Below are positions 23,501-35,500 of a DNA stretch of 49,566 bases, piece after piece. The DNA comes from an uncultured Maritimibacter sp. (GTDB lineage: Bacteria > Pseudomonadota > Alphaproteobacteria > Rhodobacterales > Rhodobacteraceae): the NCBI GenBank assembly GCA_913063035.1, contig CAJXYS010000021.1, forward strand, positions 1 to 49,566. Reading direction: 5' to 3'. A model generated the notes under the pieces. It did not search any database, had not been told where the DNA came from, and saw only the letters and a program-made list of their open reading frames with translations. Every line of letters starts with the position of its first letter. Within the stretch, counting starts at the first letter, position 1. The translations under genes were made by a program, and so were the position numbers.

Positions 23501-26500
23501 ACCGTCCGCGTCGCCTCGACAAGCCATGCGCAAATCGATGCGGGTGTTCTGACGGCGGCCATTTCCGCTGCGGGCGGCGCCGTCGGTGTCGGCGCAGCGA
23601 TCGGTGCAGCCATCTCGCGCAACACGATCGGCGAGGGCGGTGGTGAAACGCTGGCGCTGGTCGAGAATACGCGCATCCGCTCCGCGGCTAGCGCGTTGCA
23701 GATCGAGGCGCTGTCCGATCGGGGGATCCGGTCGGTGGTGTTCTCGGGGGCGGCGGCAGCTGCCGGGGGCGCGGTGGGCGTCAGCCTGTCCGGTGCCGGG
23801 GTCGGTAGCTTCAACGCGATCGGTGGCGCGACCCGAGCCGAAATCCGCGGCGCGAACAGTGATATCGACGTCGCCCGTATCGCAATCCACGCGCAGGATA
23901 GCTCCGAGATCCGGGCCAATGCCAATGCGGTGGCATTGTCGCTGGCTGTCGGTGCTGTGGCCTTTTCCGGGTCGGTCGCGGCGACCGAGGCGCGCAACAC
24001 GATCACCGCGGAAACCACCGCCGGCATCGTGCGCGGCACGGCGACCGGCAGCGACGGCCTGGTGAAGACCGGGCTGGGCGACGTTTCGGTCACGGCGCTT
24101 GACGACATGCGGATCGACGCGCAGGCGGCCGCGGTGGCGCTCGCCGCGTCCGGCGGGGCGCTCGCCGCCTCGCTTTCTGGTGCAGGCGCCGGCAGCGTGA
24201 ACGCAATCACTTCGAGGACGGTTGCCCGGATCACCGGCATGACCGTGGTTTCGGCCAAGAGCGTCAAAGTCGATGCTGACGGAACGGCGGCGATCGAGGC
24301 CGATATTGTTTCGGCGGCGGACTCGCTTGCGATCGGTGCCGGAGCCATCGGTGTATCCATCGGGGCCTCGACCTCGAAAAACGAGATCGGCGGCGTGCGT
24401 GCCGATGGCCGGAAAAGCGGTGTTTTCGCGCGCATCGAGGACGCGGATGTCACGGCGGGGGGGCAGCCCCTCACGCTCGAGAGCGAATTCAAGCGTCTCG
24501 TCCGCGGCAGCTACGCGCTTGGCAGCGACAACCGCCTCTACCAGTATTTCGGGCCCGATGGCGGCCGTGTCGACGTCTCGGCGCTTGACCCGGTCACCGA
24601 TCCCGACTGGGATCTTGTCCGCACGTTCGATGAAGCCTTACAGGACTACGAGAACGGAACCGATGTTTCGGCCCCCGGGTCCTCTGAATCGGGTGCTTCC
24701 CTCGCCCCGGTCAAGCCGCAACTCGTCACGGGCACGATCGTTCAACGGGACGGAAAGTGGTACCGCTACGAGCAGCCCTCGGCCGGCGAAGCCATCGCGG
24801 CGAACCCCGCCAACTGGCAACAGCTGAGCAGCGCCGACAACCAGCTACCCGACGCGGGGCAAACACTGGAACGCGGACAGCGCGCCAAGTTCGGTGGCGC
24901 CTGGTATCGGTATATCGGCGAGGCGCTCACCCTCGCGCCAGCATATTCCGCCGGCGTCCAGGCCGTGCAGAACGGCGGGTGGCGTGATATCGGGGCGCCA
25001 ATTCTTGTGGACGACAGCGACGTTCTGGACAGCACGGCCGATGATTTCTCCGGTGGGACGGTCGACTTTGGCAAATACCTGCGGGTCTCCATAGAGGGCG
25101 CCGAGCGCCATTTCAGGTATGTGGGAGAGATCGGCGCTACGCCGCAGGGTGTTCCGCCGGTCCAGGTGGACGCAGGTTTTCTCGATAGCGCCAAATACCT
25201 CGGTGCTGAATGGATCGACGTGTCCGAGGATGTCATCTTGTCCTCGCGCCTGGTGACCCCGGTGATCGTGGACATGGCCGAGATAGTGGATGCCTCCGCC
25301 GCGGGGGAAGAGTACAGCGCCACGATCTCCAGCGGCGAGGTTCTGCGCACAGATGTCGAAGGAAGCGTACGAAGCTTCCGCTATCTTGGTGCTTCCGACA
25401 AGGTGATCGATGCGGATTTCCTCGGTAATGAGGAGTATCCGTCCGGAGAATGGGCCGATATCACCCAAGACATCCTCATCACCGACAGGTCCAACCCGAC
25501 TTCCGGCGAGGCCACGTCCGTGACCGTCGCGCCGGGCGAAATTCTGGCCCGGACAGTCGACGGCGACGATGTCTTCTTCATCAACGAGACCGGCACGCCG
25601 ATCACGGTGTCCGGCGGATACGTCGAGGGTATTCTCGGCGGAGCCTATGATTGGGCACAGGTCCCCGATGCGGCCGATCAGGATTTCTGGCCCAATGGCA
25701 CGGTCGTGTCCTATGGCGGCGAATTGCGGCAATATGTCGAGCCTGCGGCCGTCGAGATCAACGTAACCGAGGCGGGCTGGACCGAACTGCAGGCGCAAGA
25801 CCCCGACTCGTCAGCCTATGACCGCGATGGCAATTACGTTGCGCTCTCCAGCCCGGCATTCTCGTTGGAACCGGGCGTGTTCGTACGAAACGCTGACGGC
25901 AAAGTCTACCAATATCAGGGCGTAGCGAGACACGCCGACCTCTGGGCGGTGGATTTTGCTACTGATACCGACTGGGTCGACGTTGCAAGTGGCGGCGCGT
26001 CGGGTGCGGATATTTCCGTAAACGCACGAATGGACGCCATGATAGACGCTGATGTCGGGGCCTTTGCGGTTGCCCTCAGCGCGGGTGGAATCGGGTTGAG
26101 CGGCGCGGGTTCGGGGACCACGAGCACGAACATCATTGCCTACGATGTCGGCGCGGAAGTGCTGGGAAGTACTCTCGACGCTAAGGTGGGCGATGTGAAT
26201 GTCGGGTCGTCCGACGAAAGCCGCATCGACGCGGCCGTTGCCTCGGCCTCGATCGCCGGTGCGGTCGGCGCGATTGCAGGATCGGTCTCCATCGCTGTCT
26301 CGCTGGCGGAAGTCGGGATCACGGGCGCGGTTTATGCCGACACCGTGGACACCGACATCGGCAGCGAGCGCGCCGGAAGACCCGTAGGCGGGGCGCGCAA
26401 TCTGACGGTCAGCGCCGATGACAGCCGCGTCACGGACGTCACTTCAGAGGCAAGCTCGATCAGCGCCAGCAGCGGGTTTGGCTTTGCCGCCTCGGGCGGC

Positions 26501-29500
26501 GGTGCGGAAGCGAGGGTCACTGACCAAGGCATCCGCAGGGCCTCCGTGCAGACAACGAGCGGTACGGCCAACCAGATCAACTTGGTGGAAGACGCGACCG
26601 TTACGGTGAACTCGGTCTCGCGGCATGATGCGGTCGTCCAGAGTGAAAGCATCGCCGCGGGCCTGATCGCCATAGCCGGCGGCGGAGCTACGGCGGATGT
26701 GACCAGCACGGCCGAGGTCGAGGCGTCGGTTCTGGGGGTCGGCTTGTCCGCCGGATCGCTCACGGTCGCCGCGGACCGGCTGGGCGCGACCCGTGCTCGC
26801 GTCGAGAGCATGACCGTCGGCACCACCGCGGGTGTGGGCGCCTCGGTCGCCAACATCGCCACCGGCAACGCGGTCACCGCCCGAGCCGGGGGCAAGGACG
26901 GGGGACCGCAGGGCAGCTTCTCGCTCGGCCGCCTGTCCATCACCGCGCGCAGCGACGCGATCGCGGGCGAGGATCTTGCCGATGTCTCCGCTACCGCGGC
27001 CGGCGGCGGCATCCTGATCGGCGTGCAATCGACGAATGCCACCGCCACGAACACCAGTAAGGTCAAGGCGGCGCTGGCCTCCCGTGCGCAGTTCGCCGTG
27101 GCGGGGAATACGACCGTCTCTGCCAGTTCGGCCGGTGCGCAATCCGGCTATTCTTCGGGCGTGGCCGGTGGGCTTGTCGCCGTGGGCGCGACCGATGCGA
27201 CACTCACCACCCAAAGCGACGTCTCCGCGGAGGCGGGCTCGAATGTAACCTTCACGGGGATCAACCTGTCCTTCCTTGCGACGGCCCGTGACGCGAACAG
27301 CTTCGACATCCTCGCAGGCGCCTATGGCTTCGGCTCGGGCACGGCCGCCGCGGGCAAGACCGAGTCCGACAGCGACGTTTTCGTGGGCATGCGCGATGCC
27401 ACGTCCGGGTCGAATTTCAGGGTGTTCGATACGCTCACCATGTCCGGTGGCCTGACGGTGGCGCCCGACGGCTCGATCGAGACCTCGGCCATCGGCGCCA
27501 TCGCGGGCAGCGGGGCCAGAATAGACCATGACGTCCGGGGGCGCACTATGGGCGCGATCGGCGCCAAGGTCACGGTCACGGCGGGCGAAATCGATGCCAG
27601 CCTGATCAACACGCTGCGCGGCGAAAGCTTTGTCGATAGCAGCACCGGGGGCCTTGCCTCTGGGGCCAGTTCGCACACGCGGACGGATGTGGGCTTCAGC
27701 TCGAAGTTCATCTTCGGCAAGGATAGCGACACCACTACGACGGATCGCAACGGGCGGCTCTACGTGCGCGCCGCGAACGCGCTGTTCCAGAACGACCGGG
27801 TGCAACTCCAGACCTGGGGCGCGATCTCGGGCGCGGGGGCCTATGGCACCTTCGACGCGAAGTCCCGCGCGCTGGAAGCGCATATCGTCGTGGATGAAGG
27901 CGCGAAGATACACGCGACCGGCGAACTGGAATTCGAGGTCGGTGGCGCGGCCGACGTTTATCTCGGGTCGCGGTCGGAGACCCACGGGGCGGCGACCGTG
28001 GCGCTCGGCTCCGCCGTGACGCGGGTGACCCCGGACCAGCGGATCGTCTTCAAGCAGGGCTCGGTCACGTTGTCCGAAGAAGACATGTATGTCAGCGCCG
28101 GGATCGACCGCAATCTGAAGATGCCGATCAACGTCTTCGAATCGCGTGTCGACAATTTCGCGGGATCTGTGATCCCCATCTCGGATCTCGAGACCGTGGC
28201 GCTCTACGAAGCCAAGAACATCATCGACGTGCAGGGCGGCGCACGGATCGAAAGCTTTGCCAATATCGACCTGAACGCTGACGGTTGGGGCGATGTCGGC
28301 GTCACCGGCGCGGCGAAGGCGACGAACTGGACCTCCGGGTTGGCGGACGCCTTGGGCGGCGGCAGCGTGGGATCGGGCGACGGCAAGGCGCGCGCAGAGC
28401 TGTTCGCCGATGTGATCAACGATGGCATGATCGTCACGGGCGCCACGCGGAACAAGGTTCTGCGGCTCGATGTGGATGCCAACGGCAACATCTACGAAGA
28501 CAAAGTCACGCCGACGACGGCCGGGGGCACCTCTACCGGCAACATCCCTTGGTCGGTCCGCCGCGAGGGGCTCGTGGCGCCGCAATTCGAGGAAATCGAG
28601 AAGGCCCGCGAGAAACTGGCCGAATACGGGGCGTCGAACAACCAGGCGCTGAAAAATTTCCTGCGCGACAAGATCGCCCGCCTCGAACAGGAACTACTGA
28701 CACTTGGACAGGCCGAACGGCGCGGAAACGAAATCGTACCCGCGCGAGGTGAGGCGGACGTGGTGCGCATCGGCCCCGTCAAGGCGCAGGCCGGTCGTGT
28801 GCGGATCCTGTCGGACACGCTCTATGGCGGCGGCACCTTCGACGTGCCGCGGGACACCAGCATCATCATCGAAAGCGACACGCACGCGCAGGTCGAAATC
28901 GCGGGAATCGAAATCCCGGAATTCAACGGAGGGATCTATTTCAACGGCATCGACGTTTCGATTTTGGGCGGCGTGGATGCCGCAAAAGCCGAGATCGAGA
29001 CGGAGAGCCAGAAGGGGGTCGACGAGAACAACCGGAATTTCGACGGTTTCGGCACCAGGGATGGCGCAGCTCCGACGCCCACTTTGAATTTTACGGCTCA
29101 GACGCTTGCCGCTGCGGAGGGTCAGCCGTTGGTGACGATCTCGGTCACCGACATCAACAATTTCTTCGACGGAAAGACCGCGCCGCCCGCCCAGAACATC
29201 GAGATCATCGGCGACGTTATCGCCCGGACCGCGAAGATCGTCATCGTGAACCCCTCCAATGGTGGGTCAATCACGGCCTCGGCCCAGGTCGTCGGCGCCG
29301 AAGTGATAATGAACGCCAAGTCGACGGTGAACATTTCCGGCGTGCAAGAAGCTCATGTGGGTGGCAACCCAATCGGGCAGCTGCTGAACTCGGGGCTGAT
29401 CGGGCGGCAGGGCACGTCGTCGACCAGCCCGAGTAGCTGGGATGCAGTCGTTGACAGCATCAACAACAATCTGACCGACGGTCAGTTGGCAAATGTCGAC

Positions 29501-32500
29501 CTGGACGCGATCCTGGACCCTGACGCGCCCACCCCCGGCTACATCTACGCGGGGCGCGTGACCATCGACGCGGCCTATATAAACGTCGCCGGGCTCATTC
29601 AGGCCGGCAAGAAGAATTTTGACCTAGTGCTCGGCTCGGCCGAGCGGAACGCGATCCTGCAGGCCTTGCGGTCGCGCGACAACATCGCGCCGATCTCACT
29701 GTCCAACGGCGATTTCAAAGCGGTCTTCGACCGCAGCGACTCCACGCTTGTAATTCGCGAAATGCGCCCCACGGGCGGCACCATCGATTTGACAGGCCGG
29801 ATCGTGAACACCGGCAAGGGCCGGCTCGTTGCCAACGCGGGCTTCCCGGAAATCTCGATCGTCAACAATACCGGGCTCGACTTCATCAATATCGCGGTGG
29901 AGACGCTCGACGCCAGCCGGCGCGGCGATGGGATCATTAAGATCGAGGATCTGGAAAGGGACAGGCTCACGATCTACACGAAGAAGGCGGACGGCTCCGT
30001 CCGGATCGATCGGGAATCTCTGTCCACTGGTGTTGGCAACAGCGAAAACGCCGGTGCAGGGAGCTCGCTCGACTACAGCCCGGCATCGGGGATGCGCTAT
30101 GGCTTCGCCATCGGTCAGGAAAGTACGGTGCGCGAGCGTTCCCGCTGGGAGGAAAGCTCGTGGCCGGCAGGCTGGGAGCTGCTGGACCTCGGGTCGGAGG
30201 ACATTCCGGTGCCGCCGACGCGCAAGACGCTCGATGCCGAGCTGATCGAGGATTCCAACTATTTCTACAGGGATCCGGGAAAACCGAGCTACACGTTCGA
30301 CAAGAACACGGTCCAAACTTCGGCGACCGATTGGCGCCGGACGTATTACGATACGCGCACGACCTGGTACGGCAAGAAGATCTATACCTACGAGTACTCC
30401 CGGACGGTCGGGGAGTTTACGACCTACTCGCATACGGTCCGCGCGGATCGGGCGATCGAAATCGACTTCCGCTACAACACCGAAGGCTCGATCTTCATCG
30501 ATGGCGGCGGCTCGGACGTACTTATCGACGGCCAATTGATGAACCTGAACGGCGAGACCCGGATCGAGACGGATGGCGATATCCGCGCACGATCCAGTGT
30601 GCTCAGCGTATCGAGCGAGCAGGCCTCCAGCGCACCGACCTCCACGGTCGGAGGCCGCCGCATCGAGCTTGTGGCCGGGGGAAAGGTCGGCACCGATAAA
30701 ACGGCTCTGCCGGTCGCGCTGACGAACTCGACGACGGCCAGCCTGTATGGCAGGGCTGGCGAGCGCTTCAACATCACGCAGGCCACGGGTCCCCTGCGCC
30801 TCGATCTGGTCGAGACGACCGGGGCGGCCAGCCAGCGAGGCCGGGTGGAGATCGGCACCAAGGACGGGATCTACAAGGCCAGCACGAGCGGGGCCCAGGG
30901 CCTTGTCCGCGGCGGTCAGATCGCGATGTCGTCCAGCGCCGGCGGAGTTGGCGCCAATGCAGCCCCGATCCGCCTCGACTCCGGCACCGCCTCCGATCAT
31001 TCGGTCGCGATCACGTCGGCCAAGGCCGTCCATGTGACCGAGATCGTCGGTGACATGCGCGTCGACAGGATCGACGCGGCGGGCCAGCACGTCTCCATCA
31101 AGGTTGTGTCCGGCGATATCGTGGACGGCAACGATGTTGAGGAAGTCGACGATCGCGCCGTGGCCGAACTGCTGGGGTCGGTCTGGACTGACATGGCGCT
31201 GACCGCCGGGACCGGCGCCAACGACAAGGTCGAGGACGCCAAGGACGGCCTGCGCGGCACGAAAACGCGCGAGTACCGCACCTACTGGACCTGGCGCGAA
31301 GCGCAGGGCGAGGATTTCGAGGCCTTTCTGGCGGGGGACAAGGACTATCGTTTCCCGCCCGAGGAAGAGGCCACGCTGCTTGCGCGCTACGAGGCGGACG
31401 GGGACACCGAGGAAGAGGCGCGGGCCAAGCTGGAAACGGTCCGCCTCGCCCGGGCGAACCAGCTGAAATCCCTGCATGGCGATTTCGCCGATGCCGCCTA
31501 TGCCACGGTCGCGGGCAGAGCCGATGCGGGCGCGTCCGTCACCGTCGAATGGAACGGTACCAGCCGCACCGTCGAAGCCAACCGCCAAGGACGCTGGTCG
31601 GTTGCGTTCGATCGCACCGAGGCGGGCGCGGCAACCGGGCCTCAGTCGGTGTCCGGCGGCACGGTCGGCACCACCGCGGTGGATGCCTACAACCCCGATC
31701 ACATCGTTGCGCTGACACAGTCCGAGATCGAGGGCATCGAGGCCTCCATCAAGATCTGGACCCCGGACGAGCTGATCTACGGCTTCGGCGTCGGCCTGTT
31801 GCAGCCAGTGACCGACACCCAGACCGCGAACGAAGAGCCCAACATCATCGCCGGGTCGCTGTCGCTCGACGTGCATGGCAGCATCGGCTTGACCGAGGGG
31901 CAGGAACTGATCGACCTGGACCAGGAGCTCACGGGCGAACAGCGGGTCCTGCTCGCCGCGGCAGAGCGGCGCGACATCAGTTTCCTGACCACCGACCGCA
32001 TCTCGGCGCGGGTGAATTTCGACGGTGCGGGCAACCGGCTGGTGAAGTCCGCCCCGGTCGGCGCGGACTGGCGCTCGATCTTCAAGGCGGGCGACAAGCT
32101 TCAGGTCGAGGGCACCACCGAGAACGCCACCGAGGGCAGGCTCTACACCGTCGAAAGCGTGACGGCGCACAGCCTCGTTTTCACCGACGACGGGGCCCGG
32201 ACGGTAGACGCGACCGAATTTCTTCAGGATATCCACCTTGCGGCGGTCTCGCTCAACCCGCTGGGCGACGAGGTTGACGTTCTGGTGGACGTGAACGCCT
32301 CTGCCGGGACGATCACCCGCAAGGACGGCGCCGATTTCGGCGACACCTTCGCCGTGGGCGACAGGCTCGTGGTGGCCAATGTCAGCCCCGCCGCGCCCGG
32401 CTTCGAGGAGGGTGCGCGCCGCCCCTCCGCCAACGTGAACACGGCGAACACGGCCTATACGGTCGAGGAGATTTCCGGCGACACGATCACGCTTTCAGGG

Positions 32501-35500
32501 GCGCTGAGCGACGAGGCCGACATCGCGCTCAACATGCGCGCGCCCGAGGATGTCGCCTGGGTTCAGGTGCGCCTTCAGGACGATTTCAACGTCAAGGTGA
32601 CCGGCGCGATAGAGACGCTGGCAGGCGGCGACACTTTCCTCGGATCCGAGCAGGATCTGCAGCTGGTGCGCGTGGACGCCGGAGAGGCGGTGCGCGTCAA
32701 GACTGCCGGCAATATCGCGTCGCTGCGCGACGACAGCGCTGAGGCCATCCTCGCGACCGACTCGCTGATCCTCGAATCCGGAAGCGGCGCCATCGGCAGC
32801 GCCGCGCTCCGCATCTGGTATGATCTGACCTCGCCCGAGGCGGATGTGACCGCGCGCGCGTCCAAGGATATCTGGATCGGCGAAACGGTCGGCGACATGC
32901 GGGTGGGCACGGTCTATTCACGCTCCGGCGCGGCCGATCTGCGCGCGCAGGCGGGCGATCTCGTCGACGCGATCGACGCCAGCTACGTCAACATCGAGGC
33001 TGCCGATATCCGGCTGCGGGCCGCAGGTGATATCGGCAGTGCCGCCAATCCCTTCGACATCGAGGCGCGCGACGGCGAGAACGGGGTGGTCACGCTCTTC
33101 GCCGGGCAGGACATCACGGTGATCGAGTCCAATGGCAGCATGGCGATCCGCCAGGTCAGTGCCGGCGGCGACGTGACCCTCACCGCCGCCGTATCGATCC
33201 TGGACGCCGTGGACCTTGCCGATCCGGGTGACTTCTACAGCGACGCAGAGCCGAACCCGGCCGCCAGCCTTCCGGTCACCGACATCTCGGGCGACGGGAT
33301 TACACTGACGGCGCTGCTGGGCTTTATCGGCGAGGTCGGCAACGAGCTCGATATCGACATGTCCCGAAACGCGCCGGGCCTGCTGCGCACGTCGAGCTTC
33401 AACAACACCTACCTGATCGAAACCGCGGGCGACATCCGGCTGGACCAGATCAGCGCACGGCCGCCCATCGCGCAGCATTCGGACATCGCGCTGAGCGATG
33501 CGCTCGCCGGCGGCGACACGCTCACCGTCACCATCGACGGCGCCGACCTGGCGCTGACGATCGCCGCGGGCGAGGCCCCAGAGACGCTGGCCGGACGGCT
33601 GGCGGCGGCGATCACCGCGTCCGACCTGCTGGGAAATGTCGTGCGCGCGCAGGCCATCGGCAGCACCGTCTCGCTGGAGGCGCTCGCGCCGGGCGTGCCT
33701 TTCACTGCGGCGCTTGCGGTCAACGGGGCCGCGCCGGGCGGCAAGGCGACGCTCACGCAGACCAAGGCGGCCGAGGACGGGCGCACCGCCTTCATCACCG
33801 CGATCGACGGTTCGATCCTGAATGCCGCTCCGGGGAGCCAGCCCAACATCCGGGGCGGGGGCGCCTTCCTCGTGGCGCAGAAGGATATCGGCCGCGTCGA
33901 CAACCCGATCCTCAGCCAGATCAGCCGCGTGCAGGGCGAAGCGACCACCGGCGACACCTACCTGACCAATCTCGGCCCGCTCGAGGTGACGTCGATCACC
34001 GGAGGCGAGATCGGGATGAAGGCGGATGACCGGATCGACGTCGTCTCCTCCTCGCCGATCCGCTTCACCAAGGATGTGGAGGCCGGTGGGGACGTCCGTT
34101 ACCGCGCGACCGAAACCCGGCCCGAGGATTACGACACCATCACCGTGGTCTCGGGTGTGTCGATCAGCTCGACCGGCGGCAGCATCACTTTCGAAGCAGG
34201 CGACGATTTTCTCGTCGAGGCCGGGGGCAGCGTGTCCGCGCAGACCGATCTGCGTATCGTCACCGATTTCGACGATGGCGATCTTCAGGGCGGCGACGTG
34301 ACTATCGCTGGCACGATCACTGCGCAGGACGGCGAAGTCCGGATCGAGACCTCGGCGTTGCAGGGCGATGCGCTGGCAGTCAGCGGCAGCATCGATGCGG
34401 CAACCGACGTGGTTGTGTTGACCGGCGCGGGCGATGACAGCCTGGGCGTGACCGGCCAGGTGCGCACCGGCAGCGGCGACATCGTGCTGGATTTCGGCAC
34501 CGATGGCGACGCCATGGACACGCTGTCGTTGTCGGCCAACGGCCTGTTGGACGCGGGGCGCGACGTTCGCGTGCTCAAGCTGCCGAAAGCCGATCACGTC
34601 GCGCCTGAGGCGGGCGAAGTCACGCTTGCCCCCGGTGCAATCGTCCGGGTCGAGCGCATGCTGACCGAAGAGGACGAGGACGGCACCGAACCCGGTCGCA
34701 GTCTGCGTTTCGTCTCGTGGCAGGGTGATCCGGGAACGCTGGTGGATCTGTCCACGGCGGATTTCGACGATCGCGCATTCTGGGCGCCGGTCGCGGACGT
34801 CCCTGCGGCAAGTGGTGTCATGTCGGTCGTGATGGCCGATACCGCCGCGATATCTGTGGACCGCGACCTGCTGATCTGGACCGGCTCGGGCGATGACAGC
34901 CTTTCGGGCGCGCTCGACCTTGCAGCGGAGCGGGATCTGACGATCAGGACGGGCGCGGGCACCGACAGCGTGTCCAGCACCAAGCCGCTCACCGCGACGA
35001 CCGGCGCCATCACGATCGAGCTGGAAGAGGGCGCAAGCTCTGGCCTGCCCTCGCTGATGCCTCCGCAAGAGCTCGCTATGACAGGGGCGGGCATGGTCGC
35101 AGGCACCGACATCCGCGTATCGGGCACCGGTGCAGCGCCCACGGCGATCCGCTCCGAAGCTCCGCTTGCGGCCGGGCGCGACATTGTGTTCACCACCGCG
35201 CGCGGCGCAGACGTATTCACCTTCGAAGGCGACCTGACGGCGGCGCGCGACATCGTGGTACTGGCGGCGTCCGGCGCCGACCGGATCACGCTGGACGCGA
35301 ACATGACCGCCACCGCCGGCACGATCAGGCTGGATTTCGGGGATGACCGCGACACGCTCGACCGGGTGAACGTGAACGGCGCCATGACGGCGGGAACGGA
35401 CATCTTGTTCCACAAGCTGCCCCAGGCCGACGCGATCATCGCCTCCGATGAGGGCGAACTTCGCCTTTCGGAGGGCGATGTGGTGCGGGTGGATCTGTCC

